DNA of 34,975 nucleotides from positions 1 through 34,975 of the forward strand of contig CAMAXP010000045.1 in the NCBI GenBank assembly GCA_945862265.1, given 5' to 3'. This DNA is from Bordetella parapertussis. Its GTDB lineage: Bacteria; Pseudomonadota; Gammaproteobacteria; Burkholderiales; SG8-39. The position numbers and the translations under genes are program-made. Position 1 is the stretch's first letter; each line of letters starts with the position of its first letter. Positions 7,947 through 16,342 of this stretch are shown one piece after another. The notes under the pieces are model-generated. The model was not told where the DNA came from. It did no database searches and worked only from the letters and a program-made list of their open reading frames with translations.

Positions 7947-9382
7947 GGCGAATTCCGGTTGGAAGGTTCGGGTTCCCAGCCACCGCCGGCCGCGCGGTAG
8001 AGCGCGATCCATGCAGCGACGCGTTCCTGGGCCAGCGACACCAGCGTGGCATCGGCGGCAATAGACAGGCGACGCGCTTCCTCGAGTTCGAGCATGCTGC
8101 CGAGCCCGGCCTGGAGCCGGGCTTGTGCAGCGGCAAGGCTCGCGCGATATCCCTGCGCACTGGTCGCGGTGTCGGCATCACGTGCTGCGGCGCTGTCCAG
8201 TCGCACCAGCGCCTCCTCCACCTCGCGCACTGCGTCGCGTACCTTGGCGCGGTAGACGGCTTCAGACGCTGCGTAATGGGCCTTGGCGGCCTCCACGTTG
8301 GCTGTGCGCCGGCCGCCATCGAAGAGCGGCAGCACCAGCGACGGCCCGATCGACCAGGTGGTGAGCGAAAAGGCCGGCCCCGGGCTGATGGTCATGCGTG
8401 TCGGGAGGATGTTGCCGCTGAGCGTGAGGCGGGGATAGCGGTCAGCCTCGGCATGGCCGATGTCCGCGCTCGCTGCAGCCAGCCTGCGTTCGGCCGCAGC
8501 CACATCGGGGCGCTGCGCAACCACCCGCGCAGGAATCGATTCGATCCGGAACTGCTGCGGTTCGGGCAGCTTCGCCGCGCCCGGCTGGGCGAGGCGCTGG
8601 CGCAGCGCAGGCTCATCGATTGCAGTCAGCGCGACCAAGCCTTTGACCGAAATATCACATTGCGCGCGGCGTTGTGCCACCGCGGCCGACGCCTCGGCAG
8701 CAGAGCCCTCGGCGAGGGCGACTGTTGCACTCGACTGAAGGCCCGCCTTCCCTGCTGCCCCCGTCATGCGAGCCGTGGCAGCCCGGGAGTGCGCGTCGGT
8801 CGCCGCTTGTGCGGACTGGATCTCGCAATGACGGAAGTTAAGGTATGCGTTGGCGACTTCCGCCGCGAGCGACACGCGCGCGTCGTGCCACGCGGCGACA
8901 TTCGCGTCCAGCGTGGCCTGGACCGCTTCGCGCTGACGGGCAAGGCTGCCGAAGAGGTCGATTTCCCAGCTCGACTGCAGGCCGACCTGGGTCTGCGTAC
9001 GATAGGCCGGCGGCCCGAAGAACGTAAAGGCAGCGCGGTTGGCCGAAGCGACCGCATCGAAACTGGGCAAGCCAGCCACACCTGCGGCCACCGCATCGGC
9101 ACGGGCGCGCTCGATCGCGGCAGCGGCCTGTGCGAGGGTGCCGCTTTGCGCTTGCGCCGCCGCCATCACGGCATCGAGCGCCGGATCATTGAATTGCGCC
9201 CACCAACCGGCAAGTTTCTGCGTGCTGCCAGCGTGTGGCTGCGGCGCCTGCCACGCGGCGGCCGCGGTCAGGGGGGGCAGCTGGTAGTCCGGTCCGGCCG
9301 TGCCAAACAGGCCTCCGGCGCAACCGGATAGCAAAGGCAAGGCAACCAACGCTGCGATCGCGCGCCAGGGTCGTGACGTCAT
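7943..9382 (-). CDS. Outer-membrane efflux lipoprotein, NodT/OprM family
   Basis: This 479-aa TolC-superfamily channel starts with a lipoprotein signal (ALVALPLLSGC, lipidated Cys22). It has two repeats of the outer-membrane factor domain: WWAQFNDPALDAVMAAA in the first, and RPDVAAAERRLAAASADIGHAEADRYP followed by a typical FDGGRRTANVEAA in the second. The ATG at 9382 has TTGGAG 7 nt upstream; upstream in-frame codons give a sequence without a signal peptide. It leads the three-gene pump operon, in the order outer-membrane factor, adaptor, permease. It is separated from the dehalogenase stop by 132 bp, the largest gap in this part of the minus-strand block, so it may have its own promoter. 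Confidence 0.93.
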   Translation of the reverse strand: MTSRPWRAIAALVALPLLSGCAGGLFGTAGPDYQLPPLTAAAAWQAPQPHAGSTQKLAGWWAQFNDPALDAVMAAAQAQSGTLAQAAAAIERARADAVAAGVAGLPSFDAVASANRAAFTFFGPPAYRTQTQVGLQSSWEIDLFGSLARQREAVQATLDANVAAWHDARVSLAAEVANAYLNFRHCEIQSAQAATDAHSRAATARMTGAAGKAGLQSSATVALAEGSAAEASAAVAQRRAQCDISVKGLVALTAIDEPALRQRLAQPGAAKLPEPQQFRIESIPARVVAQRPDVAAAERRLAAASADIGHAEADRYPRLTLSGNILPTRMTISPGPAFSLTTWSIGPSLVLPLFDGGRRTANVEAAKAHYAASEAVYRAKVRDAVREVEEALVRLDSAAARDADTATSAQGYRASLAAAQARLQAGLGSMLELEEARRLSIAADATLVSLAQERVAAWIALYRAAGGGWEPEPSNRNSP

Positions 9383-9514
9383 TGCAATCTCCAAGGCGCG
9401 CAGTGTAACCCGGCGCATTGTGCTATGCATCAATCTGGCAAAGCAGTCCCGCCCAGCGATGCCGCCACGCCCTGCCAAAGCGCACCGCGCTCCTCGTACG
9501 ACTGGAGGTCCTGC
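9383..9514 (-). promoter_or_regulatory. Gap between dehalogenase and efflux genes, possible internal promoter
   Basis: This 132-bp non-coding gap is the longest between 9.4 and 23.6 kb on the minus strand. No convincing hairpin terminator with a T-run was found after the dehalogenase stop. AT-richer sequence (minus strand TTGCCAGATTGATGCATAGCACAAT, within about 9404-9443) contains hexamers loosely like sigma-70 boxes, but the spacing is poor (about 13 nt). A promoter here is only a possibility. Confidence 0.2.
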
Positions 9515-11605
9515 CTACACGGGCCCGGGCTTCGCGCCCCGGCGCTTGCGCGCGGCAGCGGGTGACTCCGCGGCCGCATAGGCAGCAAGCCCTGCCGGGC
9601 GGTCAATCGGCACAGCGGTGTTCACTGTCGTCCCGCCGCGCGGCTGCAGGTCCGGGGGGAAGTACGCGAGCTTCTGCGTCCGCGCAAGCTTCTCGCCGCG
9701 GCCCAGGTCGAGGTCGCGCTCGTTGGCCGCTTCCGGCTTCACGACCACGCCGTCGACGACCTCGAGGTCGAACCACCAGCGTTTGGCGGGATTGCGCTCG
9801 CCTCCACCGGTAGCGTCGTCGTAGTCGATCAGCGCGCGCCGCGACTGGGGCACGTCGATCGACAGCCACAGCAGGCGCTCGGACTCGACCAGGTCCTCGC
9901 GGTTGTAGGGGCAGGTCTTCATGCAGCGTCCGCAGGCCGAGCCCTTTGCATTCGTCAGCCGGTAGCGACCGCACTTCTCCGCATCCGGCTTCCAGATCTC
10001 GTAACCGTTGAACATGACCTTGGGGCCGAACGGGATGGCGTTGCACGGGCATTCGCGCGCGCACTTCTTGCACATGGCGCACACCGCCTGCAGGCCGAAG
10101 TCGATCGGGCGGTCGACCTCCAGCGGCAGGTCGGTGGTGATCACGATCGACTTTGAGCGCGGACCGATGAAGGGGTTGAGCACCAGTTCGCCGATCCGGG
10201 ATAGTTCGCCGAGGCCCGCCATCAGCATGGCGGGCAGGTGCAGGACTTCGGAGTAGGCGTTCGAATGCACTCGCGAAGAATGTCCCAGCCGCCGCAAGTG
10301 TGCAGCCATCACGCCCGCAAGCATCGCTCCGCGCATGTAGCCCCGCATTGACTGCGCGCCCGAGACCCAGTCGTCACCGGAGGAGCCTTCCATGGTCTCG
10401 AATCCCTGGTCGATGAGCATCACGATCGCGTAGGGGTGATACGCGGCGATCGGGTCGCCCTTCTCATCGTCGTGCGAGTAATACATCCAGGGCTCGGCCC
10501 GGCAGATGCCGACCAGGTCGGCGCCCAGGTAGTAGCCGAGTGCCTTGATCGACTCGGCGTTCCTCACCGGGTCCGCCAGTGCGGCCGGGTCGGCACCGGA
10601 AAGCGGCTCGCGCGTTCCCTGCATCGGCACCATGTTGCGGATCAACGGCGTCATCGCAAATGCAAGCGGGTGCTTGACTGCGAAGCGACGGCGCTCGGCC
10701 GCGGGCTTCGCACCGAGGTCACCGGCCAGCGCGCGCTGGAACATATCCGCCCTTTTGGGCATGCGCCGGATCTCGTCCCGCAGCACAAGGGTAGTGGGCT
10801 CGTCCACGCGCCGGATCTTTTCCATCGCGTACCGCCCCATGTGCAGAGGACGCTGGGCTTCCTCCGCCTCGGCCCACCCGGGCCGCGTGCCGGGCTTGCC
10901 CATGTAGGTCTCGGCGTCCGGCCAGTCGAGCGACGCCAGCGGCAGGTCTGCCGCCATCTCGAAGGTGGTGGTCACTACACCGAGCCGGAAGCCCCGCCCG
11001 ATGAAGGGTGCTTTCAGCGTACCGTTGACCGCCATGGCCACGCCTGCACGCTGCGCAACACTCTCTACGCGTACCAGGGTGTCACCCGCGACATGTCCCC
11101 GGGCCGGCCAGCCGAGGCCGCGCACGTAACCGGCAAGCACCACGGCGAGTTCGGCGCAGCGCAGGTCGGTGCGCGCCGCGTTGGTGCCCCGGATCCAGGC
11201 ATCGCCCGGGCCGCCCGCCTCAGGCTCGCGGCCGAACTCGATGAGGAACACAAAAGCATGGGTATGCGCCGGGTGTCCGGGGTCGGTCCAGTCGGACTCC
11301 TCCAGCGCGCAAATGCCTGCCAGCGTTGCATCCAGGAAGTAGGCCGAGGCCTTGAGGTTGCGCGCGCGCATGAGCGGATCGTCCGGCACTGGCGCGTGCG
11401 CAGCAGCGGCCTCCCCGTCGAGATGCTTCGCACACAGCGCACGGTATTCAGGGATCGCGGTCGCGATGGAGTCCGGGCCGGCTGCGGCAGCATCGGCCGG
11501 CATTGCCGCCTCGCAGACCGGCGCATTCGCGTCCCGCGCCAGCCGCTCGGTCGGCAATACACCCATGTCGAACGGGCGATCACGATTGGAAAAGAGTCGG
11601 GTCAT
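9515..11605 (-). CDS. rdhA: Reductive dehalogenase, soluble catabolic type (cobalamin and two 4Fe-4S clusters)
   Basis: This 696-aa protein would remove halogen atoms reductively, probably from an aromatic substrate, using cobalamin and two iron-sulfur clusters. Cluster motifs are C-x2-C-x2-C-x3-CP at residues 509-520 and C-x12-C-x2-C-x3-CP at 545-566, matching the RdhA pattern. There is no Tat signal or membrane anchor, unlike respiratory RdhA. Length and layout match the cytoplasmic catabolic group (NpRdhA-like). Tyr423, Lys485 and Arg549 have the same spacing (62 and 64) as the catalytic Tyr426, Lys488 and Arg552 I recall for NpRdhA. The N-terminal half repeats the fold of the central half without cysteines, like the vestigial cobalamin domain of that group. 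ATG at 11605 has GAGG 9 nt upstream; an in-frame GTG at 11620 overlaps the transporter stop. No fused or adjacent reductase is seen. QueG-like proteins are much shorter. Confidence 0.85.
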   Translation of the reverse strand: MTRLFSNRDRPFDMGVLPTERLARDANAPVCEAAMPADAAAAGPDSIATAIPEYRALCAKHLDGEAAAAHAPVPDDPLMRARNLKASAYFLDATLAGICALEESDWTDPGHPAHTHAFVFLIEFGREPEAGGPGDAWIRGTNAARTDLRCAELAVVLAGYVRGLGWPARGHVAGDTLVRVESVAQRAGVAMAVNGTLKAPFIGRGFRLGVVTTTFEMAADLPLASLDWPDAETYMGKPGTRPGWAEAEEAQRPLHMGRYAMEKIRRVDEPTTLVLRDEIRRMPKRADMFQRALAGDLGAKPAAERRRFAVKHPLAFAMTPLIRNMVPMQGTREPLSGADPAALADPVRNAESIKALGYYLGADLVGICRAEPWMYYSHDDEKGDPIAAYHPYAIVMLIDQGFETMEGSSGDDWVSGAQSMRGYMRGAMLAGVMAAHLRRLGHSSRVHSNAYSEVLHLPAMLMAGLGELSRIGELVLNPFIGPRSKSIVITTDLPLEVDRPIDFGLQAVCAMCKKCARECPCNAIPFGPKVMFNGYEIWKPDAEKCGRYRLTNAKGSACGRCMKTCPYNREDLVESERLLWLSIDVPQSRRALIDYDDATGGGERNPAKRWWFDLEVVDGVVVKPEAANERDLDLGRGEKLARTQKLAYFPPDLQPRGGTTVNTAVPIDRPAGLAAYAAAESPAAARKRRGAKPGPV

Positions 11606-11616
11606 CGTTCTGCGCC

Positions 11617-12876
11617 TCACCTGGAACCGGGCTGGTCAAGCAGGCGCCGCCCGCTCCACAACCACGCGAGGCCGGCCGCCTGGACACACCACAACGCCCC
11701 CAAGCCATAAAGATACCCCTCCGGCGCGTAGCCCGTGGCCGTGGACGGCCAGCGCGCGAGGATGATCCCGACCATCCACTGCCCGAGAAAGATCCCGAGG
11801 AACGTGAACGTGTTCAGTGCCGTGTTCACGCGACCGGCCATGCGCACAGGGTAGCGACGCGACGCAATCGAATGGGCAAGCGTGGCGGCCGTGGCGCAAA
11901 AGGTGAATACCGACCAGGCCAGCACGCTGCCGGTCTTCACGCCAAGCACAATCGGGAGGAAGGAGAGCGAAGACACTGCGACGCCACCGGCGAACAACGT
12001 GAGCACCGACTGCCCCCGGCGCGCGAGCGAGTCGGCGATGCGGCCGAAGAACAGGTAGCCGAGCACGATGGCAAGCGATGCCGCCATCATCGCCTGGGCC
12101 ACTTCGCTGGCGCTGAACCCGGCCACGTCGCGCATCCAGGTGCCCATCCAGAGGGTGAAGGTCGATACCGCGGCACACTGGCTGGTGCCGATCGCCACCG
12201 CGATGCGCCAGAAGGCGGGATCGCGACCCACGCCGGCGAGTCCGCGTAACTGCACGCCGAAGGGCTCAGGATCGGTCGCCGCCTTGCGCTCAGGCACGAC
12301 AAAGTAGAGGACCGCGCTGACGAGCAGCGTCACGCCGATGAACAGCATGAAGATCGAGCGCCACTCGAAGCTGCGCAGCGCCAGCTCCAGCGGGACGGAC
12401 ACCGCCATCGCGCCAAAGCCGCCGGCTGCGTAGGCGATCGCAATCATGGTGCCGATGCGCTCAGCGGGGTACCAGAGGACGAAGGCCTGGAAGCAGGCCA
12501 TCAGCGCGGCCGAAACGCCCAGGCCGATCAGCGTCCGCCCGACGAGCAGCCCCGGAAAGGATTGCGCCGTGATGAACAGTCCCGCGCCGGCCGCAGCAAG
12601 GAGCAGGAGGAGCGCATCCATGCGCCGCGGACCGTAACGGTCGAGCAGCAGGCCCAGTGGCACTTGAAAAAGGCCGAACGCGAAGAAGTACGCACCAGTC
12701 AACAGCCCGAGGTCGGCGGGCGACAGCGCGAACTCCGTCGCGAGCTGCGGCCCGAGCACCGCATTGACCGCACGGTAGACGTAGGACAGGAAATAGCCCG
12801 CGAGGAAGGGCAGGCATACGCGCAGCAGCAGGTTGACCCGCGGCGGGACCGCCGCCGCAGGGGAGTCCGCCACCAT
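11617..12876 (-). CDS. MFS transporter, 12 transmembrane segments
   Basis: This 419-aa major facilitator protein has hydrophobic segments throughout. The signature loop 2-3 motif is LDRYGPRRMDALLLL (residues about 78-92), and a second-half equivalent is GRIADSLARRG. The family includes anion:cation and organic-acid symporters as well as drug exporters. The ATG lies 1 bp after the SDR stop, and its own stop is 11 bp before the dehalogenase ATG (overlapping an alternative GTG). This tight linkage suggests it moves the dehalogenase substrate or product. Import of a haloaromatic acid is the natural guess but is inference. Confidence 0.85.
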   Translation of the reverse strand: MVADSPAAAVPPRVNLLLRVCLPFLAGYFLSYVYRAVNAVLGPQLATEFALSPADLGLLTGAYFFAFGLFQVPLGLLLDRYGPRRMDALLLLLAAAGAGLFITAQSFPGLLVGRTLIGLGVSAALMACFQAFVLWYPAERIGTMIAIAYAAGGFGAMAVSVPLELALRSFEWRSIFMLFIGVTLLVSAVLYFVVPERKAATDPEPFGVQLRGLAGVGRDPAFWRIAVAIGTSQCAAVSTFTLWMGTWMRDVAGFSASEVAQAMMAASLAIVLGYLFFGRIADSLARRGQSVLTLFAGGVAVSSLSFLPIVLGVKTGSVLAWSVFTFCATAATLAHSIASRRYPVRMAGRVNTALNTFTFLGIFLGQWMVGIILARWPSTATGYAPEGYLYGLGALWCVQAAGLAWLWSGRRLLDQPGSR

Positions 12877-12877
12877 G

Positions 12878-13642
12878 CTACTTCTTCGGCGTCTCGAGGC
12901 CGCCCACGTAGAAGCGGTTCCAGGTCGGGGCGATGATCAGCTCGTTCACGCACGTGCGCGCGGGCATGCTGGCGACAAAGAGGATTGCCGCACCGAGGTC
13001 CTCGGACTGGGTCATGCGATCCTGCTCCTCCTTGGAGGGCGGCACAGGGCGCTTCCTGAGGATGGGCGTCGCGACCTCGCCCGGCAGGATGGAGGTGGCG
13101 CGAATGCCGTTCACGCACTCCTCCATGTTGATCGACTCGGTCAGCGCAATCACGGCGCGCTTGGTGGCGTTGTAGGCCGGACCGGTGAGCTTGGACGGGA
13201 ACCGCCCCGCCCACGACGACACATTGATGATGAGGCCATCCTTCTGCTTCCTCATCGCGGGCAGCACGGCGTGGACGCAATAGAAAAGCCCCGACAGGTT
13301 GATCGCCACAACGTCATCCCACGCCTCGGGTGTAACGACGTCGAAGTTCCGCTTGGTGGCGTTGGTCCCGGCGCTGGTGACGAGGATATCGATGCGGCCA
13401 TGCTGCTTCAGGATCGCATCTGCAGCAGCCTGCACGGCTTTCTTGTCAGCCACGTCGAGCAGGATCGCTTCGGCACTGCCAAGTGCCTTGAGTTCGGCCA
13501 GTGCGCTGTCGTTGGTGGCCTGCGTGCGGCCGGAAATCACCACATGAGCCCCGGCTTTCACGAGCTCGATCGCTCCCGCGAGGCCGATGCCGCTGCCGCC
13601 ACCGGTGATCCATGCAGTCCTGCCTTTCAGTAATGTGCTCAT
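12878..13642 (-). CDS. Short-chain dehydrogenase/reductase
   Basis: This 254-aa classical SDR has the nucleotide-binding motif TGGGSGIG at residues 13-20, catalytic Ser143 region (NVSSWAG) and the YNATK pair Tyr157/Lys161. The usual NNAG is replaced by TSAG at 89-92. A basic SGRT after beta-2 (37-40) suggests NADP(H). The start is the ATG at 13642, directly before the MSTLLKGRTAWITGG beginning typical of the family. It sits 10 bp after the GST stop and 1 bp before the transporter start. Substrate is unknown; a hydroxyacyl or alcohol intermediate of the pathway is plausible. Confidence 0.88.
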   Translation of the reverse strand: MSTLLKGRTAWITGGGSGIGLAGAIELVKAGAHVVISGRTQATNDSALAELKALGSAEAILLDVADKKAVQAAADAILKQHGRIDILVTSAGTNATKRNFDVVTPEAWDDVVAINLSGLFYCVHAVLPAMRKQKDGLIINVSSWAGRFPSKLTGPAYNATKRAVIALTESINMEECVNGIRATSILPGEVATPILRKRPVPPSKEEQDRMTQSEDLGAAILFVASMPARTCVNELIIAPTWNRFYVGGLETPKK

Positions 13643-13652
13643 CGTTTCTCGC

Positions 13653-14348
13653 TTATCTACGTTGATATTGCTTCTTGCCGAACAGGATCTCGCGTTCCTT
13701 GTCGGTGTGCGGGCCTGCACGGCGATGCCCTGCGAGGACTTCCAGCGCGCGCTTGACCGCCGGGCGCTCGAGGAGCGCGTCTCGCCAGCGCTTCAGGTAC
13801 GGGTACTCATCCACGGCGACCCCCTGCCGCTCCGGAAAGCGCAGCCACGGCACGATCGCCATGTCGGCGATGGTGTATTCGTCGCAGGCGATGTAAGCAG
13901 ACTCCTTCAGTCGCCGGTCGATCACGCCGTACAGCCGGTTCGCCTCGTTCCTGTAGCGATCCATGGCATAGGGAATCTTCTCGGGTGCGTAGCCGAGGAA
14001 ATGGTGCGCCTGGCCGAGCATGGGTCCGACGCCGCCCATCTGGAACATGAGCCACGACAGCGTGGACCACTTCTTGGCCAGGTCCTCCGGGAGAAACCGG
14101 CCGCTCTTCGAGGCGAGGTACACGAGCATCGCGCCCGACTCGAACATCGACAGGGGCTTGCCGCCCGGGCCGTCGGGATCGACCATGGCCGGCATCTTGT
14201 TGTTGGGGGAGATCTCCAGGAAGGATGGGGCGAACTGCTCGCCCGCGCCGATGTTCACCGGGTACACGCGATACGGGATCCCGGTCTCCTCGAGCATGAT
14301 GTGGACTTTGTGGCCGTTCGGGGTGGGCCAGGTGTAGAGGTCGATCAC
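13653..14348 (-). CDS. Glutathione S-transferase, YfcG/YghU (Nu-class)-like
   Basis: This is a 231-aa GST. The thioredoxin-like N-terminal domain starts IDLYTWPTPNGHKVHIMLEE, close to YfcG-type Nu-class enzymes, which use Thr/Asn residues of TPNGHK around the glutathione thiol and often have disulfide-bond reductase activity. The NNKMPAMVD and FESGAMLVYLA segments form the rest of the glutathione site. An all-helical C-terminal domain includes YTIADMAIVPW. The GTG at 14348 is the start: AAGGAG lies 6 nt upstream and the family motif begins immediately after it. Gaps to neighbours are 10 and 19 bp. Given the dehalogenase nearby, a role in glutathione-dependent handling of electrophiles is possible, but the sequence class does not itself indicate dehalogenation. 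Confidence 0.87.
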   Translation of the reverse strand: MIDLYTWPTPNGHKVHIMLEETGIPYRVYPVNIGAGEQFAPSFLEISPNNKMPAMVDPDGPGGKPLSMFESGAMLVYLASKSGRFLPEDLAKKWSTLSWLMFQMGGVGPMLGQAHHFLGYAPEKIPYAMDRYRNEANRLYGVIDRRLKESAYIACDEYTIADMAIVPWLRFPERQGVAVDEYPYLKRWRDALLERPAVKRALEVLAGHRRAGPHTDKEREILFGKKQYQRR

Positions 14349-14367
14349 TTGCGGCTCCTTGGCGAGG

Positions 14368-15360
14368 TCAGGCGATCTTGACGAGTTGCTTGCCGAAATT
14401 CTTCCCCTGCAGCAGGTCGACCAGGCCCTGCGGCGCATTCTCGATCCCTTGCACGACCGACTCGCGGTACTTGATCTTGCCGGAGGCCACCAACCCGGAC
14501 AACGCCTTGATGCCCTCGGGATACCGGTTGATCCAGTCGAACACGATCATGCCCTGCATCCGGATGCGATTGACCAGCACTGCGCGCATCGAATTGATCG
14601 CATAGGGCTCGGTCCGGTTGTAGTCGGAGATCAGTCCGCATACCACCATGCGCGAGGCGAAATTCATCTTCGACATCACCGCCTCCATGATCTCGCCACC
14701 GACGTTCTCGAAGTACACGTCCACGCCGTTAGGGCAGGCTGCCGCGAGGTCTTCGCTGAGCTTGCCGGCCTTGTAATCGACGCAGGCGTCGAAACCGAGG
14801 TCCTTCACCACGTAATCGCACTTGGCCTTGCCGCCGGCGATGCCGACCACTCGGCATCCGGAAGCCTTGGCGAGCTGGCCGACCACGCTGCCTACCGCCC
14901 CCGACGCGGCCGACACCACAAGCGTATTGCCAGCGCGGGGATGGCCGATTTCGTACAGGCCGAAGTAAGCGGTGAGTCCGGGCATGCCGAGCACGCCGAG
15001 GAAGTACGACAGCGGCACCTTGGAACCGTCCACCTTGGTGACTTCCGCGCCGCGGGCCACGCCGTGCGTCTGCCAGCCGAGCGACGTCAGCACATGGTCG
15101 CCGGCCTTGAGGCCCGGGGCGTTCGATTCGATGACCTCGCCCACGGTCTGGCCGACCATCACCGCGCCGATCGCCACGGGCGGCACGTAACTCTTCGCCT
15201 CGCTGATGCGGCCCCGCATGTACGGATCGAGCGACAGCCACAGGTTCTTCACCAGTACCTCGCCATCCTTGGGCACGGGCATGGCGCAACTCTCGAGGCG
15301 GAAATTTTCCGGCGACACCCAGCCCTGCGGGCGGCTGGCGAGCACGATGGCTTTGTTCAT
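14368..15360 (-). CDS. NADP-dependent medium-chain reductase, CurA / prostaglandin reductase-like
   Basis: This 330-aa MDR-superfamily protein is of the zinc-free double-bond reductase type. It shows the LSLDPYMRGRISEAKSY segment, the conserved GMPGLTAYFGL, the dinucleotide motif SAASGAVGSVVGQLAK (AxxGxxG variant) and NVGGEIMEAVMSKMN. These enzymes reduce carbon-carbon double bonds conjugated to a carbonyl using NADPH. The ATG at 15360 has AAAGG 7 nt upstream. It is 19 bp from both neighbours. In this operon it could saturate an enone or enoyl intermediate; the actual substrate is unknown. Confidence 0.87.
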   Translation of the reverse strand: MNKAIVLASRPQGWVSPENFRLESCAMPVPKDGEVLVKNLWLSLDPYMRGRISEAKSYVPPVAIGAVMVGQTVGEVIESNAPGLKAGDHVLTSLGWQTHGVARGAEVTKVDGSKVPLSYFLGVLGMPGLTAYFGLYEIGHPRAGNTLVVSAASGAVGSVVGQLAKASGCRVVGIAGGKAKCDYVVKDLGFDACVDYKAGKLSEDLAAACPNGVDVYFENVGGEIMEAVMSKMNFASRMVVCGLISDYNRTEPYAINSMRAVLVNRIRMQGMIVFDWINRYPEGIKALSGLVASGKIKYRESVVQGIENAPQGLVDLLQGKNFGKQLVKIA

Positions 15361-15379
15361 GGCGGGACCTTTGGTAAGA

Positions 15380-16342
15380 CTACGACAACGAAAGCCGCTG
15401 GCGGGCGGCGACATATTCGGCCTTCATCTGCGCGACGACTTGCGCCACCGGCAGCACCGATTTGATCTGCCCGACGCCCTGGCCGGCGCTCCAGATGTCG
15501 CGCCAGACCTTCTTCTCGGCGCCGCTGTTGGAGCCGAAATTCATCTTGGCAGGATCGGACTTGGGCAGGTTCAGCGGGTCGAACCCGGCGTTGATCACGC
15601 TGTGCTTGAGGTAGTTGCCGTGGACGCCCGAGAAGAGGTCTGTATACACGATGTCCGCTGCTGCCGACTTGAGGATCTCTTCCTTGAAGCGGTCCGGCAC
15701 GCTTGCCTCGGGGGTCGCGAGGAAGCGCGTCCCGATATAAGCGAGGTCCGCCCCGGTAGCGAGCGCGGCAAGGATGGCATCCCCGGTGGCGATCGCCCCG
15801 GACAAGATGATCGGACCGTCGAAGAAGCGCCGTACTTCGCCCACCAGGGCGAAAGGCGACAACGTGCCCGCATGTCCGCCCGCACCGGCACAGACAAGGA
15901 TCAGGCCGTCCACGCCGGCCTCCAGCGCCTTCTCGGCATGACGGACGTTGATGACGTCGTGCAGCACGATGCCGCCGTACGAATGCACCGCCGACACGAC
16001 TTCGGCCGGGGCACGCAGGGACGTGATCGTAATGGGCACCTTGTGGCGCACGCAGGTCTCCACGTCTTGCGCGAGGCGGTCGTTCGACTTGTGCACGATC
16101 TGGTTCACCGCATACGGCGCAACGATCGCGCCGGGGTTGGCCTTGCGGTGCGCATCCAGCGTGGTTTCGATCTCGGTGAGCCAGGTGTCGAGCGCTTCCT
16201 GCGGGCGGGCATTGAGCGCGGGGAACGACCCGACCACGCCGGCCTTGCACTGCTCGATCACGAGCTTCGGGTTGCTGGCGATGAACATCGGCGAGCAGAT
16301 CACCGGCAGCGACAGGCCCTGGAGGATTTTCGGCAGAGACAT
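15380..16342 (-). CDS. Nitronate monooxygenase / 2-nitropropane dioxygenase family flavoprotein
   Basis: This 320-aa FMN-dependent TIM-barrel protein has the N-terminal LPVICSPMFIASNPKLV and the conserved GAGGHAG with His157, the position of the catalytic His of nitronate monooxygenases. The phosphate-binding LSGAIATGDAILAALATGADLAYIGTRFL is present. Members of this family oxidise alkyl nitronates, and others act as NADH:quinone reductases or enoyl reductases, so activity is uncertain. The ATG overlaps the stop of the upstream hydratase/dehydrogenase gene as TGATG, showing translational coupling to the beta-oxidation module. Confidence 0.85.
   Translation of the reverse strand: MSLPKILQGLSLPVICSPMFIASNPKLVIEQCKAGVVGSFPALNARPQEALDTWLTEIETTLDAHRKANPGAIVAPYAVNQIVHKSNDRLAQDVETCVRHKVPITITSLRAPAEVVSAVHSYGGIVLHDVINVRHAEKALEAGVDGLILVCAGAGGHAGTLSPFALVGEVRRFFDGPIILSGAIATGDAILAALATGADLAYIGTRFLATPEASVPDRFKEEILKSAAADIVYTDLFSGVHGNYLKHSVINAGFDPLNLPKSDPAKMNFGSNSGAEKKVWRDIWSAGQGVGQIKSVLPVAQVVAQMKAEYVAARQRLSLS

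Noticed and set aside
9515..11605. Dehalogenase as an epoxyqueuosine reductase (QueG)
   Set aside because: QueG proteins are about half this length and lack the duplicated N-terminal half and the residue trio spacing found here.
11605..11620. GTG at 11620 as start of the dehalogenase
   Set aside because: It would overlap the MFS stop (GTGA), but the GAGG site fits the ATG at 11605 better. Only five residues differ, so the functional call is unaffected.
13653..14348. GST as a glutathione-dependent reductive dehalogenase (PcpC/TCHQ type)
   Set aside because: The TPNGHK motif and overall sequence fit YfcG/YghU-like Nu-class GSTs, so this activity cannot be claimed from sequence despite the nearby RdhA.
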